Positions 55,122 to 64,000 of a stretch of DNA of 64,000 nucleotides are shown one piece after another. The stretch covers positions 310,001 through 374,000 of the forward strand of contig SPDP01000003.1 in NCBI GenBank assembly GCA_009360345.1. The letters are read 5' to 3'. Made by a program: the position numbers and the translations under genes. This DNA is from Alcaligenaceae bacterium SAGV5. GTDB lineage: Bacteria > Pseudomonadota > Gammaproteobacteria > Burkholderiales > Burkholderiaceae_B. The notes below the pieces were generated by a model. That model was not told the DNA's origin. It worked only from the letters and a program-made list of their open reading frames with translations, and ran no database searches. How positions within the stretch are numbered: the first letter of the stretch is position 1; the number at the start of each line of letters is the position of its first letter.

Positions 55122-56720
55122 TCAGGCGCGGCTTTCCGGCGGGTGGTATTGATACAGCCAGGTCTCCGACAGGGTCTGGCCGCCACTCTTCAGATACAGG
55201 CGCATTTCCACGGGATCGGCGCCGTCCACGGTCAGGTCGAACTGCGCGCGCCAATGGCCGGGAATGTCGTCGGGCACCGCCTCGACATACACATAGGAAA
55301 AGCTGCCGCGCGAGGCCCACAGCACGGCCTCCGGCGTGACGCCGTAGGGCAGGCCGGCCAGCGGACCGCCCAGGAATTCCACCATGAACTTGCGCACGCC
55401 CTGGGGGCGTGGCTGGCCGGGCTGGCCGCCGTTGCCCAGGCGGGTCGCCACGCAGCGGGCGGTGGCTGGCGGATAGGGCTCGCGGTCGGTCCAGTGCAGG
55501 CGGTATTTCAGCCGGTACTCGCTGCCTTTCGTCGCCGGGGCGGCGGGTACCCACATCGCGACGATGTTGTCGTGGATCTCGTCGTCGGTGGGAATCTCGA
55601 CCAGGTGCACGGCGCCCGGGCCCCAGTCGCCCTGCGGTTCGACCCATAGCGAGGGGCGGCGCTCGTAGTGGACGCCGTCCAGGTAGTGGTCGAAGTTCCG
55701 GTCCCGCTGGAGCAGGCCGAAGCCGCGCGGATTCTCGTCGCCGAACGCCGAAGCGACGATGCGCGGCGGATTGTTCAGCGGGCGCCAGATATATTCGCCG
55801 TCCCGTGTCCACATCGCCAGTCCGTCCGAGTCGTGGACCTCGGGGCGCCAGTCGATGGCCGTGGGCTTGCAGGCTTCCGAGAACCAGTACATGGAAGTCA
55901 GGGGGGCGAGCCCCAGGCGCCCGATGTCCCGGCGCAGGAACAGGGCCGCGTCGATGTCCATCAGCACGGCCTTGCCGCGCGTCATGTCGAAGCGGAAGGC
56001 ACCCGTGATGCCGGGGCCGTCCAGCCGGGCGTAGACCGTGACGGTATCGCCGCCGGCCGGCGGCGGCACGAAATAGATGTGCGTGAAGGCAGGGAACTCC
56101 TCGGCGCGGTCGGGGACGGCGATGTCGAGCGCGATGCCGCGCGCGGACAGGCCGTATTGGTAGAGCTCCCCGATGGCGCGGAAGTACGAGGCGCTCAGGA
56201 AGGCGACCCAGTCGTTCGTGCGCCAGTCCGGAGCGGGAGGTCCGGCCGCGCGGCTCTCCTGGAAGCGGAAGCCGGCGAAGCCGATGCCGGGCGGCAGCGC
56301 ATGCGCGGGGCTGTCGGCGGGCATGTCGAAGTAGCTTTCGTCGTACAGGATCTCGCGAGCCTGGCCGCCCCCGTCGTCGTCCAGGACGTACATGCGCACC
56401 GGCGCGGGCGAGAACCGGCCCAGGTGGAAGAAGGTGACCGGGAACCGGCCGGGGCCGTCGGCGAACAAGGCGTGGTCCGGCTTGAAGCGGATTTCTCCCA
56501 GCGCGGCATAGTCCAGGCGCTCCAGGATGGGCCAGTTCGGCATGGGGATGGCCTGGAAAGGGCGCGAGGCGGCCTCGCGCGCTTCCTGCACCAGGTGGTC
56601 GAACGAGAAGGGCGCGCGCCTGCCCAGCCTGAGGGGGGCCGCCGCGCCGGCGGGCGCATAGCCCAGGGTGGCCAGGGCCAGGGCGCTCGCGGTGGCGAGA
56701 AAGCTGCGTCGGTCGGTCAT
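55122..56720 (-). CDS. opgD: Glucan biosynthesis protein OpgD/OpgG family, Tat-exported
   Basis: Predicted 532 aa. TDRRSFLATAS twin-arginine signal points to OpgD rather than Sec-exported OpgG. The periplasmic domain has MPNWPILERLDYAALGEIRFKP-type start, FFHLGRFSP and LTSMYWFSEACKP. It modifies the backbone of osmoregulated periplasmic glucans. No opgH nearby. Confidence 0.88.
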   Translation of the reverse strand: MTDRRSFLATASALALATLGYAPAGAAAPLRLGRRAPFSFDHLVQEAREAASRPFQAIPMPNWPILERLDYAALGEIRFKPDHALFADGPGRFPVTFFHLGRFSPAPVRMYVLDDDGGGQAREILYDESYFDMPADSPAHALPPGIGFAGFRFQESRAAGPPAPDWRTNDWVAFLSASYFRAIGELYQYGLSARGIALDIAVPDRAEEFPAFTHIYFVPPPAGGDTVTVYARLDGPGITGAFRFDMTRGKAVLMDIDAALFLRRDIGRLGLAPLTSMYWFSEACKPTAIDWRPEVHDSDGLAMWTRDGEYIWRPLNNPPRIVASAFGDENPRGFGLLQRDRNFDHYLDGVHYERRPSLWVEPQGDWGPGAVHLVEIPTDDEIHDNIVAMWVPAAPATKGSEYRLKYRLHWTDREPYPPATARCVATRLGNGGQPGQPRPQGVRKFMVEFLGGPLAGLPYGVTPEAVLWASRGSFSYVYVEAVPDDIPGHWRAQFDLTVDGADPVEMRLYLKSGGQTLSETWLYQYHPPESRA

Positions 56721-56869
56721 GGAGAAAAGCCTTCCGGTTTCATCGTCATGCCCATTTTTTCATCACGTCGGGTAAGTCATTGGTGAGAAAAGGTTTTTTT
56801 GTGTAGTCCCATGGCTGTCCCCAAAGTTGTCCACACCAGAGGTGGGTAACTTCGAGGGCGGGCGGCGTC

Positions 56870-58099
56870 TCAGGAGCGAATGGGCAACAGCCGGCGCGAC
56901 AGGACCACGAAACTGGCCGACGCGGCGATGGCCGTGAGGAGCAGCGTCATCGCGGCGGCCATGGGGCCGGCATGGTCGGTGATGAAGCCCAGCAGCATGG
57001 GCCACGCGTTGCCGATGTAGCCCGCGATGTAGAACAGCGAGACCATGAGGCCGCGCCGCTGGGGCGGCGCGATCTGGTTGACGATGCCGGCGGCGCCGAT
57101 GAACGCCGCGCCGAACCCCAGTCCCGTGATCAGCACCGCCACGCCCATCAGCCAGGCCTGGGTGGCCAGCAGCGATGCGATGGCGCAGACCAGCCCACTG
57201 GCGAAGACCATGTTGCCGTAGCGGAAGGCGGACGTGCTGGAGGTCCGCTGGCTCAGGAATTGCGCCGTACCGGCGCATGCCGCCAGCAGCGAGCTGGCAT
57301 AGCCGCTGAGCGCATAGTCGTGGATGCCCAGCAGTTTCTCGCCCAGCGACGGTCCCATCGCCATGAGCGACGAACCGACTCCCCAGACGATGGACAAGGT
57401 GATGCAGCAGAGCAGCATCAACTGGGTGACGCGCCGGGCCGGCAGCGCGCGCGGGGAGGCGTGCACGGCATGCGGCGAATGCGGCGCCTGGGCGGGGGAG
57501 GCGGTCCGGCGCAGCGGCATGCGCCACAGTCCGTAACCGACGGCGAGGGCGATCGAGACGATGATCAGGAAGGGAAGGACCGTGGGATAGAGGCCGGCCT
57601 GCAGTGCCAGGCCGCTCAGGATCGGCCCCAGGATGGAGCCCAGCGTGAAGGCCGCCGTGCCGAACAGCGCGGCGCGCTGCTTGTGCTGCGGCGGTTCGAG
57701 ATCGAGCAGGGCGGCGTTGGCGGCGCCGGTCAGCGTGCCGGTGCCCAGCCCCGCCAGCAGCCGGCCGGCCAGCAGCATGCCCAGGCTGTGGGCGAGGGCC
57801 AGCAGGACCGCGCCGGTCGCCACCATCGCCAGCGCCGGCAACAGCAGCCGTCGGCGGTCGGCGACGCGGTCCGCCAGGCGGCCGCCGATGAGCAGCGCGC
57901 TCAGCACCCCGACCACGTAGGCGAAGAAAATGGCCGTCGTGGTGAACGAAGGCAAGTGCAGTTGTGCCTGATAGAGCGGGTAGAGCGGCGTGGGGACGCT
58001 GCTGCCCATGACGCCTGTCATGAGCGATACCGTCACGAGCGCGCGGGCCTTCCAGAGCGAGCGCGTCGAGGCCGGAAGCGAAGGGGAGTCGGAGTTCAA
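56870..58099 (-). CDS. MFS transporter
   Basis: Predicted 409 aa, twelve predicted helices. PLYPLYQAQLHLPSF in helix 1-2, loop GGRLADRVADRRRLLLPA (MFS motif A), and AGLGTGTLTGAANAALLDLEP in helix 5. A small drug/metabolite exporter is likely; substrate unknown. No regulator gene is adjacent. Confidence 0.9.
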   Translation of the reverse strand: MNSDSPSLPASTRSLWKARALVTVSLMTGVMGSSVPTPLYPLYQAQLHLPSFTTTAIFFAYVVGVLSALLIGGRLADRVADRRRLLLPALAMVATGAVLLALAHSLGMLLAGRLLAGLGTGTLTGAANAALLDLEPPQHKQRAALFGTAAFTLGSILGPILSGLALQAGLYPTVLPFLIIVSIALAVGYGLWRMPLRRTASPAQAPHSPHAVHASPRALPARRVTQLMLLCCITLSIVWGVGSSLMAMGPSLGEKLLGIHDYALSGYASSLLAACAGTAQFLSQRTSSTSAFRYGNMVFASGLVCAIASLLATQAWLMGVAVLITGLGFGAAFIGAAGIVNQIAPPQRRGLMVSLFYIAGYIGNAWPMLLGFITDHAGPMAAAMTLLLTAIAASASFVVLSRRLLPIRS

Positions 58100-58335
58100 G
58101 CGGCAGGGCTCGGGAAGAGGCGGCCGGCGGTGGAGTGCTTGCCGCGGGCCGGAATGCGAGAGCGCACTAGTCTACACCCATTCATAAGAGGGGTACGGGT
58201 TTACCATTAGAAAACCCGGCTGGAGGATGGCGGTTGCCCTGGCCGATCATGCATTCCATAATCGGAGGGCGGATGCGGCCATCGCAAGGCTTGCGCATCG
58301 GCGCCGCCCGCGTCAACTCTCCCCTGGAGCACGTC

Positions 58336-58884
58336 ATGAAGCGAATGGACACCGAACGTCAAGCCAAGTTGAAGAAGCGCCGCGCGGCCCCGCTGGCCAC
58401 CCCCACCGACCTGGGCGCGGAAGCGACGCGCGAACTGAGCGGCGTGCTCAACGGTATCCTGGCCGACGTCTTCGCCCTGTACCTGAAGACCAAGAATTTC
58501 CACTGGCACATGAGCGGCCCGCATTTCCGCGACTACCATGTGCTGCTGGACGAGCAGGGCGTCGAGATCTTCGCCATGACCGACGTCATCGCCGAGCGTG
58601 TGCGCAAGATAGGCGGCCCCACCATCAAGTCCATCGGCCACATCGCCAAGCTCCAGCGCATCCTCGACAACGACGCGGACTACGTCCAGCCGCTGGACAT
58701 GCTGGCCGAACTGCGCGAGGACAACAAGACCCTGGCCAGCCACCTGCGCGAGGCGCACGACATCTGCGATACCCATCGCGACATCGCCACCGCCAGCCTG
58801 ATCGAGAACTGGCTGGACGAGACCGAGCGGCGCACCTGGTTCCTGTTCGAGGCCAGCCGCAATTCCGACGGCACCGGGCATTGA
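58336..58884 (+). CDS. dps: Dps-family DNA-binding ferritin
   Basis: Predicted 182 aa. Ferroxidase residues of the Dps dimer interface are H56 (NFHWHM), H68 and D72 (YHVLLDEQ), D83 and E87 (TDVIAERV). A Lys/Arg-rich N-tail (RQAKLKKRRAAP) could bind DNA. It stores iron using peroxide. ATG 58336 was preferred over 58234, which would add a long non-family extension. Confidence 0.93.
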   Translation: MKRMDTERQAKLKKRRAAPLATPTDLGAEATRELSGVLNGILADVFALYLKTKNFHWHMSGPHFRDYHVLLDEQGVEIFAMTDVIAERVRKIGGPTIKSIGHIAKLQRILDNDADYVQPLDMLAELREDNKTLASHLREAHDICDTHRDIATASLIENWLDETERRTWFLFEASRNSDGTGH

Positions 58885-58901
58885 CGGCGCCGCCGCCCTT
58901 G

Positions 58902-60470
58902 TCAGAGCAGGGGCTCGATGGGTAGCCACGACATCAACCGGATGGCCAGCCGCTTGAGCAGGCCGGCAGCGGGTTCGGTGTCGTGCCGGATGGTGCGGCC
59001 GTCCTGGCGTTCCAGCCAGTACAGGCTGCCCTCGGGCGTCAGGCAGACCTCGTAGGCGCTGTCGGGCACGGTGGTGTCGAAGGCTTCCGAAATGCGGCGG
59101 GCGAGTTCGGGGCTGTCGATGACGAAACCCAGCTCGGTGTTCAGGTTGGCCGAGCGCGGATCGAAGTTGAAGGATCCGATGAAGGCCCGTGCGCGATCCA
59201 CGCCGAAGGTCTTGGCGTGCAGGCTGGAGCCCGAACTGCCGAACAACTGCTTGCCTTCGGGCTTGCCGCTGTGGTGCGAACCGCTGCGCATTTCGTACAG
59301 GCGCACGCCCGCCTCCAGCAGGTCCTTGCGCCGGCGGGCATAGCCCGAATGCACGACCGGGACGTCGGTGGCTTCCAGCGCGTTGGTCAGGACCCGCAGC
59401 TTCACCCCTTGCCGCGCCATGGCCGCGAAAGCGGCGGTCCCCTGGGCGCCCGGCACGAAGTAGGGCGACACCAGATCGAGTTCCTGTTCCGGTGTGCCGA
59501 TGATGGCAGCCAGTTGATGGGCAAGCAGTCCGTCGGGTTTCGCCCGGCCCTGGGCTTTGGCCGGGTCGTCGCTGACCATGCGCGCGGGGGCCCAGGTCAG
59601 CGGCAGCGTACCTGCCAGCAGGTCGCGCACGAAAGGCTGCTCGCGCATGGCACGGACATAGGCGGCCGCGGCCGGGTTCGCTTCGATGGAGGCGGAGTCG
59701 GCGGCAAGTTCGTCCAGCCTGCCGGCCGGGACGGGCGGCAGCAACTGGGCGACCGGATAGGCCGAGGCGCTGGCCCAGTAGCGGTCGAAGTCGGCCGAGA
59801 CGTCGTTCACGATCCCGCCCACGGCCAGCACGTCGAGGTCGGCGAACAATACGCCGTCGGTGGCGCCGAAGTATTCGTCGCCGACGTTGCGGCCGCCCAC
59901 GATGGTCGCCTGGTTGTCCGCCGTGAACGACTTGTTGTGCATGCGCCGGTTCAGGCGCGAGAACTCGAACAGGTAGCCCACCATCTTGGGCCGCCGGATG
60001 GCGAACGGATTGAATAGCCGGACTTCGATATTGGGATGGGCGTCCAGCGCGGCCAGGGTCTCGTCCAGGCCCGCGATGCCGTTGTCGTCCAGCAGCAGCC
60101 GCACCCGCACCCCGCGGTCCGCCGCGGCATGCAGCGCCTCCAGCATCATGGTGCCGGTCATGTCGCCGCGCCAGATGTAGTACTGGATGTCCAGCGTACG
60201 TTCGGCGGCATGGGCCAGCAGCATGCGTGCCGCGAAGGCATCGCGGGCGTCCGCCAGGGGATGGAAGCCGGTCTTGCCCGGATGGCCGTCCGCCTGCGGC
60301 GCGATCACGCGGCCCAGCGAGGTCTGGCGGGCGGCGTCCGGGGCCAGGGCCGAGGACGCGGAGCGGTCGGCAAGCGGCGGCAGCGAGCAGCCCGCGAGCC
60401 AGGCCAGCGCCAGCGACGACGCGGCCAGTTTCACGCCTCGCGCGCCTATTCCCAGGGATGTCCGTGTCAT
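58902..60470 (-). CDS. Phospholipase D / cardiolipin synthase C-like lipoprotein
   Basis: Predicted 522 aa. Lipoprotein signal ending LAWLAGCS, two HKD motifs (HNKSFTADNQATIVGGRN and HAKTFGVDRARAFIGSFN). Length and double HKD fit ClsC. A longer start at 60503 exists; 60470 places the signal peptide at the N-terminus. Convergent with dps. Confidence 0.88.
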   Translation of the reverse strand: MTRTSLGIGARGVKLAASSLALAWLAGCSLPPLADRSASSALAPDAARQTSLGRVIAPQADGHPGKTGFHPLADARDAFAARMLLAHAAERTLDIQYYIWRGDMTGTMMLEALHAAADRGVRVRLLLDDNGIAGLDETLAALDAHPNIEVRLFNPFAIRRPKMVGYLFEFSRLNRRMHNKSFTADNQATIVGGRNVGDEYFGATDGVLFADLDVLAVGGIVNDVSADFDRYWASASAYPVAQLLPPVPAGRLDELAADSASIEANPAAAAYVRAMREQPFVRDLLAGTLPLTWAPARMVSDDPAKAQGRAKPDGLLAHQLAAIIGTPEQELDLVSPYFVPGAQGTAAFAAMARQGVKLRVLTNALEATDVPVVHSGYARRRKDLLEAGVRLYEMRSGSHHSGKPEGKQLFGSSGSSLHAKTFGVDRARAFIGSFNFDPRSANLNTELGFVIDSPELARRISEAFDTTVPDSAYEVCLTPEGSLYWLERQDGRTIRHDTEPAAGLLKRLAIRLMSWLPIEPLL

Positions 60471-60559
60471 GCCGCCGCCATGGTTCGAGATAGGTCTATC
60501 CATGCCGCATTGTTGGGCAAGACGGCGAGTAACTCAAATCGCGCTGGCGGCGGATCGCC

Positions 60560-61669
60560 CTAGCCGCGCATGCGGGTCACGGCGCGCTGGTACTGGACTG
60601 GCCAGCCCGCCGCGGCCGCCTCGAGCTCGGCGGCGGCGCGCAGCGGCCAATAGGGATCGCGCAGCAGGGCGCGTGCCAGCAGGATCAGGTCGGCATCGCC
60701 GCGTTCCAGGATGTCCTCGGCCTGGCGGGCATCGGTGATGCCGCCCACCGCCGCCGTGGCGATGCCGGCGTCCCGGCGTATCGCGCTGGCCAGGGGAACC
60801 TGGAAGCCCGGTTCGCCGCTGCCCTGCGACCCCGGCTGGATGGATCCGCTGGAACAGTCGACCAGATCCACGCCCACTGCCTTGAGCCGCTGCGAGAGGC
60901 AGATGGATTGGGCCAGGTCCCAGCCGCCGTCCAGCCAGTCGGTGGCGGACAGCCGCACGAACAAGGGCAGCTCGGGCGGCAGGCTTTCGCGGACGGCGGC
61001 GGCGACCCGCAAGGGCGCGCGGATGCGGCCTTCGAAGTCGCCGCCGTAGGCATCGCGCCGCAGATTAGCCAAGGGGGACAGGAACTGGTGCATGAGGTAG
61101 CCATGGCCCATGTGCAGTTCGACGACTCGCATGCCGATCGCGACGGCGCGGCGCGCCGCGTCGGCGAATGCGTCCACGACGCCGGCGATGTCGGTCTCGG
61201 ACATCTCGCGCGGCAGCGGATAGCCGTCGGCAAAGGGCAGGGCGCTGGGCGCCATGACCGGCCAGCCACCACGCCCGGGCGGGATGCCGGCCTTGCCCTC
61301 CCAGGGACGGCTGGTCGAACCCTTGCGGCCCGCGTGGGCGAGCTGGATGCCCGGTACCGCTCCCTGTTCGGCGATGAATCCCGCGATGGGGGCCAGCGCC
61401 CGGGCCTGGGCTTCATTCCAGATGCCCAGGTCGCCCGGGCTGATGCGTCCGTCGGCGGTGACCGCGGCGGCTTCCAGCAGCACCAGGCCGGCGCCTCCCA
61501 CCGCACGGCTGCCCAGGTGCACCATGTGCCAGGCGGTGGCCAGGCCATCCACGCACGAATACTGGCACATGGGCGCGACGCCGATGCGGTTGGGCAGGGT
61601 GATGCCGCGCAGCGGCAGCGGGGAGAACAGGCGGGGGTTCGCGGGGGGCATGCTCATGCGGCCATTCAT
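60560..61669 (-). CDS. NADH:flavin oxidoreductase, old-yellow-enzyme family
   Basis: Predicted 369 aa. LPLRGITLPNRIGVAPMCQYS, QLAHAGRKGS, HMGHGYLMHQFLSPLAN and the VGGITDARQAEDIL barrel end are typical of YqjM/xenobiotic-reductase-type enzymes (FMN, Cys in the PMCQY turn). ATG 61669 overlaps the Bug stop (ATGA); Mets at 61657 and 61651 are alternatives. It reduces activated C=C bonds. Confidence 0.92.
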   Translation of the reverse strand: MNGRMSMPPANPRLFSPLPLRGITLPNRIGVAPMCQYSCVDGLATAWHMVHLGSRAVGGAGLVLLEAAAVTADGRISPGDLGIWNEAQARALAPIAGFIAEQGAVPGIQLAHAGRKGSTSRPWEGKAGIPPGRGGWPVMAPSALPFADGYPLPREMSETDIAGVVDAFADAARRAVAIGMRVVELHMGHGYLMHQFLSPLANLRRDAYGGDFEGRIRAPLRVAAAVRESLPPELPLFVRLSATDWLDGGWDLAQSICLSQRLKAVGVDLVDCSSGSIQPGSQGSGEPGFQVPLASAIRRDAGIATAAVGGITDARQAEDILERGDADLILLARALLRDPYWPLRAAAELEAAAAGWPVQYQRAVTRMRG

Positions 61670-62631
61670 TCGATGCTGACGTGTGCTTCTTGTACCACCT
61701 CGCGCCACTTGGCGGTTTCGCTCGCCATGTAGGCACCGAAATCGGCGGCCTTGCCGCCGCGTGGCTGCAGGCCCATGTCGGCGAACCGGCGGCGCAACCC
61801 TTCGGTGGCAAGGGCGCGGTTGACGGCGCCGTTGAGCGTGGCGACGACCGCCTCGGGCGTGCCGCGCGGCGCCACCATGCCGTACCACGGCGTGACGTCG
61901 TAGCCCGGCACGCCGGCCTGGGCCAGGGTGGGCACGCCGGGCAGCACGTCCACCGGTTCGGGGCTGGTCACGCCCAGCGCGCGCACCTGGCCCGACTGGA
62001 TGCGCGGCAGCGCCGCGCCCACGCCGTCGATCATCACGGCCACGCGGCCGGGGATCAGGTCGTTGTAGGCCGGCGCCGTTCCCTTGTAGGGCACGTGCGC
62101 CATTTTCACGCCCGCCTTGTACAGCAGGACCTCGGTCGCCAGGTGGGCGGAGCTTCCCGCGCCGGCCGAGGCATAGGCGATCTGCCCGGGCCGCGCCCTG
62201 GCGGCGGCGAGCAACTCGCCCAGCGTCCGGTAGGGCAACTGGGCGCTGGCCAGCAGCACGTGCGGCGCCACCGCGACCAGGGCCACGGGCGCGAGATCGC
62301 GCAGGTTGTCGTAGGGCAGGTTCTTGTGCAGGCTGGCGTTGACGGCCAGCACGCTGAACGGCGCCATCATCAGGGTGTAGCCGTCGGCCGGCGCCTTGGC
62401 CACCGCGTCGGCGCCAATGATCCCGCTGGCGCCGGCGCGGTTTTCGACCACGACCGGCTGGCCGAGCTGATGGGCCAGTTCCTCGGCCACCGCGCGGGTC
62501 ATCAGGTCCAGCGTCGCGCCGGCCGCGAACGGCACGATGATGCGCACGGCACGTTCCGGGTAGGCTGCGGCGGCGGGCAGGGCCGCGGCCAGCAGCAGGC
62601 CGCCCAGCAGGTTTTGCGGCATTGTCGGCAT
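61666..62631 (-). CDS. Bug/TctC periplasmic receptor
   Basis: Predicted 321 aa. Signal QNLLGGLLLAAALPAAAAYP, then ERAVRIIVPFAAGATLD, ENRAGASGIIGADAVAKAPADGYT and the YKGTAPAYN loop. Coupled to the old-yellow-enzyme gene; LysR gene lies upstream on the same strand. Confidence 0.95.
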   Translation of the reverse strand: MPTMPQNLLGGLLLAAALPAAAAYPERAVRIIVPFAAGATLDLMTRAVAEELAHQLGQPVVVENRAGASGIIGADAVAKAPADGYTLMMAPFSVLAVNASLHKNLPYDNLRDLAPVALVAVAPHVLLASAQLPYRTLGELLAAARARPGQIAYASAGAGSSAHLATEVLLYKAGVKMAHVPYKGTAPAYNDLIPGRVAVMIDGVGAALPRIQSGQVRALGVTSPEPVDVLPGVPTLAQAGVPGYDVTPWYGMVAPRGTPEAVVATLNGAVNRALATEGLRRRFADMGLQPRGGKAADFGAYMASETAKWREVVQEAHVSIE

Positions 62632-62775
62632 GATCTGTCTCCTCTCGGCCGCGACGGAGCGCGGCGCGCCTCGTGGCGGGCGCGGTGGTGGGAATGGCGC
62701 GAGGCGGCAGTATAGGCAGCGCCCCGGCGCCCGGACCAGCGGCGGCGGGAGAAAACAGTGTTTCCGGTTTGGTAA

Positions 62776-63687
62776 CTATGAAGCGACGTCTTCCCAGCGC
62801 GGCTGGCTAAACCAGCCCTTCAGGAAATCCAGGAAGGTACGCACACGCAGCGGCAGGTTGCGCCGGCTGGGAAAGACCGCGTGGATCTCCAGTTCCGTCG
62901 GCTGGTGGTCGGCCAGCACGGCTTCGAGCCGGCCCTGGCGCAGGTCCTCGGACACCATGTAGATCGGGTGCATGGAGATGCCGTGGCCCAGCAGGGCGGC
63001 ATGCCGCAGGGGTTCGCCGAAGTTGGCGCGTATGGTCCCGCCCACCCTGACCGTCACCTTGCCGCCGGGGCCCTGGAAGGACCAGGCATTGGTGGGCGAT
63101 TTCAGCGCGTGCACCATGCAGTCATGGCGCGCGAGGTCCTCGACCGATGCCGGGCGGCCGCGCCGGGCCAGGTACGAGGGCGATGCCACCAGCACCTGCG
63201 GCACCCTGGCCAGCCGGTGCGAGACCTGGCTCGTGTCCTTCAGCGAGGAGGCGATGCGCACCGACATGTCCAGCCCTTCGCCGACCAGGTCGGTGCGGCC
63301 GTCGTCCAGGTACATCACCACGCGTATGTCGGGGTGCGCGGCCGAGAACGCGGTGATCACCGGTACCAGGTGGAACGCGCCGAACGAGGGGGGCGTGCCC
63401 ACGCGCAACATGCCCTTGGGCTCCTTGACCGAGCGGCGCACGGCGGTTTCCACGCCTTCCATGTGTTCCAGCAGGTCGCGGCCGTTCTCCAGCAGCGCGA
63501 GGCCGGATTCGGTCAGGCTCACGCTCTTGGTGGTGCGCTGGAGCAACTGGACGCCCAGCTCGCGCTCCAGCCAGGCGACGTGTTTGGTGACATTGCCCTT
63601 GGCCATGCCGAGCCGCTGGGCGGCGCCGGAAAAACTCAGGCCCTGGGCGACTTCGATGAACACCTCGATGCAGCGCAGCTTGTCCAA
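62776..63687 (-). CDS. LysR-family regulator
   Basis: Predicted 303 aa. N-terminal HTH (SFSGAAQRLGMAKGNVTKHVAWLERELGVQLLQRTTKSV) and a LysR substrate domain (PPSFGAFHLVPVI). Divergent from the partial gene at 63809 and probably its regulator. Confidence 0.93.
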   Translation of the reverse strand: MDKLRCIEVFIEVAQGLSFSGAAQRLGMAKGNVTKHVAWLERELGVQLLQRTTKSVSLTESGLALLENGRDLLEHMEGVETAVRRSVKEPKGMLRVGTPPSFGAFHLVPVITAFSAAHPDIRVVMYLDDGRTDLVGEGLDMSVRIASSLKDTSQVSHRLARVPQVLVASPSYLARRGRPASVEDLARHDCMVHALKSPTNAWSFQGPGGKVTVRVGGTIRANFGEPLRHAALLGHGISMHPIYMVSEDLRQGRLEAVLADHQPTELEIHAVFPSRRNLPLRVRTFLDFLKGWFSQPRWEDVAS

Positions 63688-63717
63688 TTTGTCTCCCGCT
63701 CGGGTATGAGTCTGTTT

Positions 63718-63732
63718 TCGTTATGGAAACGA
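63718..63732. promoter_or_regulatory. Candidate LysR box
   Basis: TCGTT-ATGGA-AACGA inverted repeat in the 121-base gap between the LysR gene and the divergent dehydrogenase gene. Confidence 0.45.
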
Positions 63733-63808
63733 TGATTTCCCGGTTGGATTCTATCGCGACCCTGGCGGCGTCGATACACTGCGACCGCATCGCCAATGCC
63801 CGCTGCTC

Positions 63809-64000
63809 ATGAGCATGACCCCAGGCCTTTCCCCTTTTCCCCGTCCCGCGGCTTTCCAGTCGCACGCTTCGCTGACGCGCGTGGTGTTCCGGCCGGGCGC
63901 GGTGGACGAGGCCGGACCGGAGCTGGCACGGCTGGGAGGGCGGCGCCCGCTGGTTCTGGCCGGCCGCCGGTCGCGAGCCATGCCGCAATACGGCCGCCTC
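63809..64000 (+). CDS. Iron-containing alcohol dehydrogenase / maleylacetate reductase, N-terminal part
   Basis: Sixty-four codons before the window ends. SHASLTRVVFRPGAVDEAGPELARLG is the family opening and RPLVLAGRRSR leads into the NAD(P)-binding region. Start ATG 63809; a second Met two codons later is possible. Divergent from the LysR gene. The rest of the gene is outside the window. Confidence 0.8.
   Translation, partial: MSMTPGLSPFPRPAAFQSHASLTRVVFRPGAVDEAGPELARLGGRRPLVLAGRRSRAMPQYGRL

Overview
The window is about 64 kb of GC-rich DNA with high-GC third codon positions and dense operons. It fits a betaproteobacterium of the Alcaligenaceae, most likely Bordetella or a close relative (Achromobacter type). 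The main reasons are the odhB-lpdA pair, five tripartite-tricarboxylate (Bug/TctC) periplasmic receptors without tctAB partners, and many small catabolic operons each with its own IclR, MarR or LysR regulator. This is inferred from gene content only. No rRNA, tRNA, CRISPR array, transposase or prophage gene was seen.

Layout. 1-2085: end of the 2-oxoglutarate dehydrogenase operon (odhB, lpdA), with two copies of a structured intergenic repeat and a terminator. 2100-7371 (minus): operon for an unassigned acid (CoA transferase, Gln-type thiol dioxygenase, atypical crotonase-fold protein, Bug receptor, AhpD-like protein, fumarase-superfamily lyase), divergent from an IclR regulator. 8271-11433 (minus): a beta-helix repeat protein, a Cys-containing mini-protein, a bacterial TiaS-like protein and a decayed TonB receptor. 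11605-17096: DinG helicase, DUF465 protein and a coiled-coil secreted protein, divergent from tex. 17156-23370: IclR regulator divergent from a hydantoinase operon (hyuA, hyuB, Bug, small ORF). 23383-31202: zapE, a free-standing LigD-type polymerase domain, amidohydrolase plus Bug, a membrane protein behind a ModE-like box, an orphan Tat-exported ABC receptor with a decayed second copy, a 0.6 kb AT-richer gap, and a heparinase-like N-domain protein.

31322-46374 is the largest metabolic block. A branched-chain-amino-acid-type ABC importer is followed by two plus-strand acyl-CoA operons around a MarR gene, and a third operon on the minus strand. The three acyl-CoA operons (starting at 36053, 40542 and 46374) each begin with an enoyl-CoA hydratase and each carry the same 42-bp promoter/operator module, so they look like one MarR-controlled regulon for a substrate broken down as CoA esters.

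46490-64000: mostly housekeeping and stress genes (alpha/beta hydrolase, YchJ, YaaA, a Zn/Cd/Pb P-type ATPase with its MerR regulator, a ParB-like lipoprotein, a FUSC membrane protein, OpgD, an MFS transporter, Dps, a phospholipase D/cardiolipin synthase-like lipoprotein). The end holds a Bug plus old-yellow-enzyme pair and a LysR gene divergent from the start of an iron-containing alcohol dehydrogenase/maleylacetate reductase gene that runs off the window.

The strongest candidates for new biology are the three-operon MarR module, the covarying stop-codon-proximal repeat, the thiol-dioxygenase operon, the bacterial TiaS-like locus and the ModE-box membrane protein.
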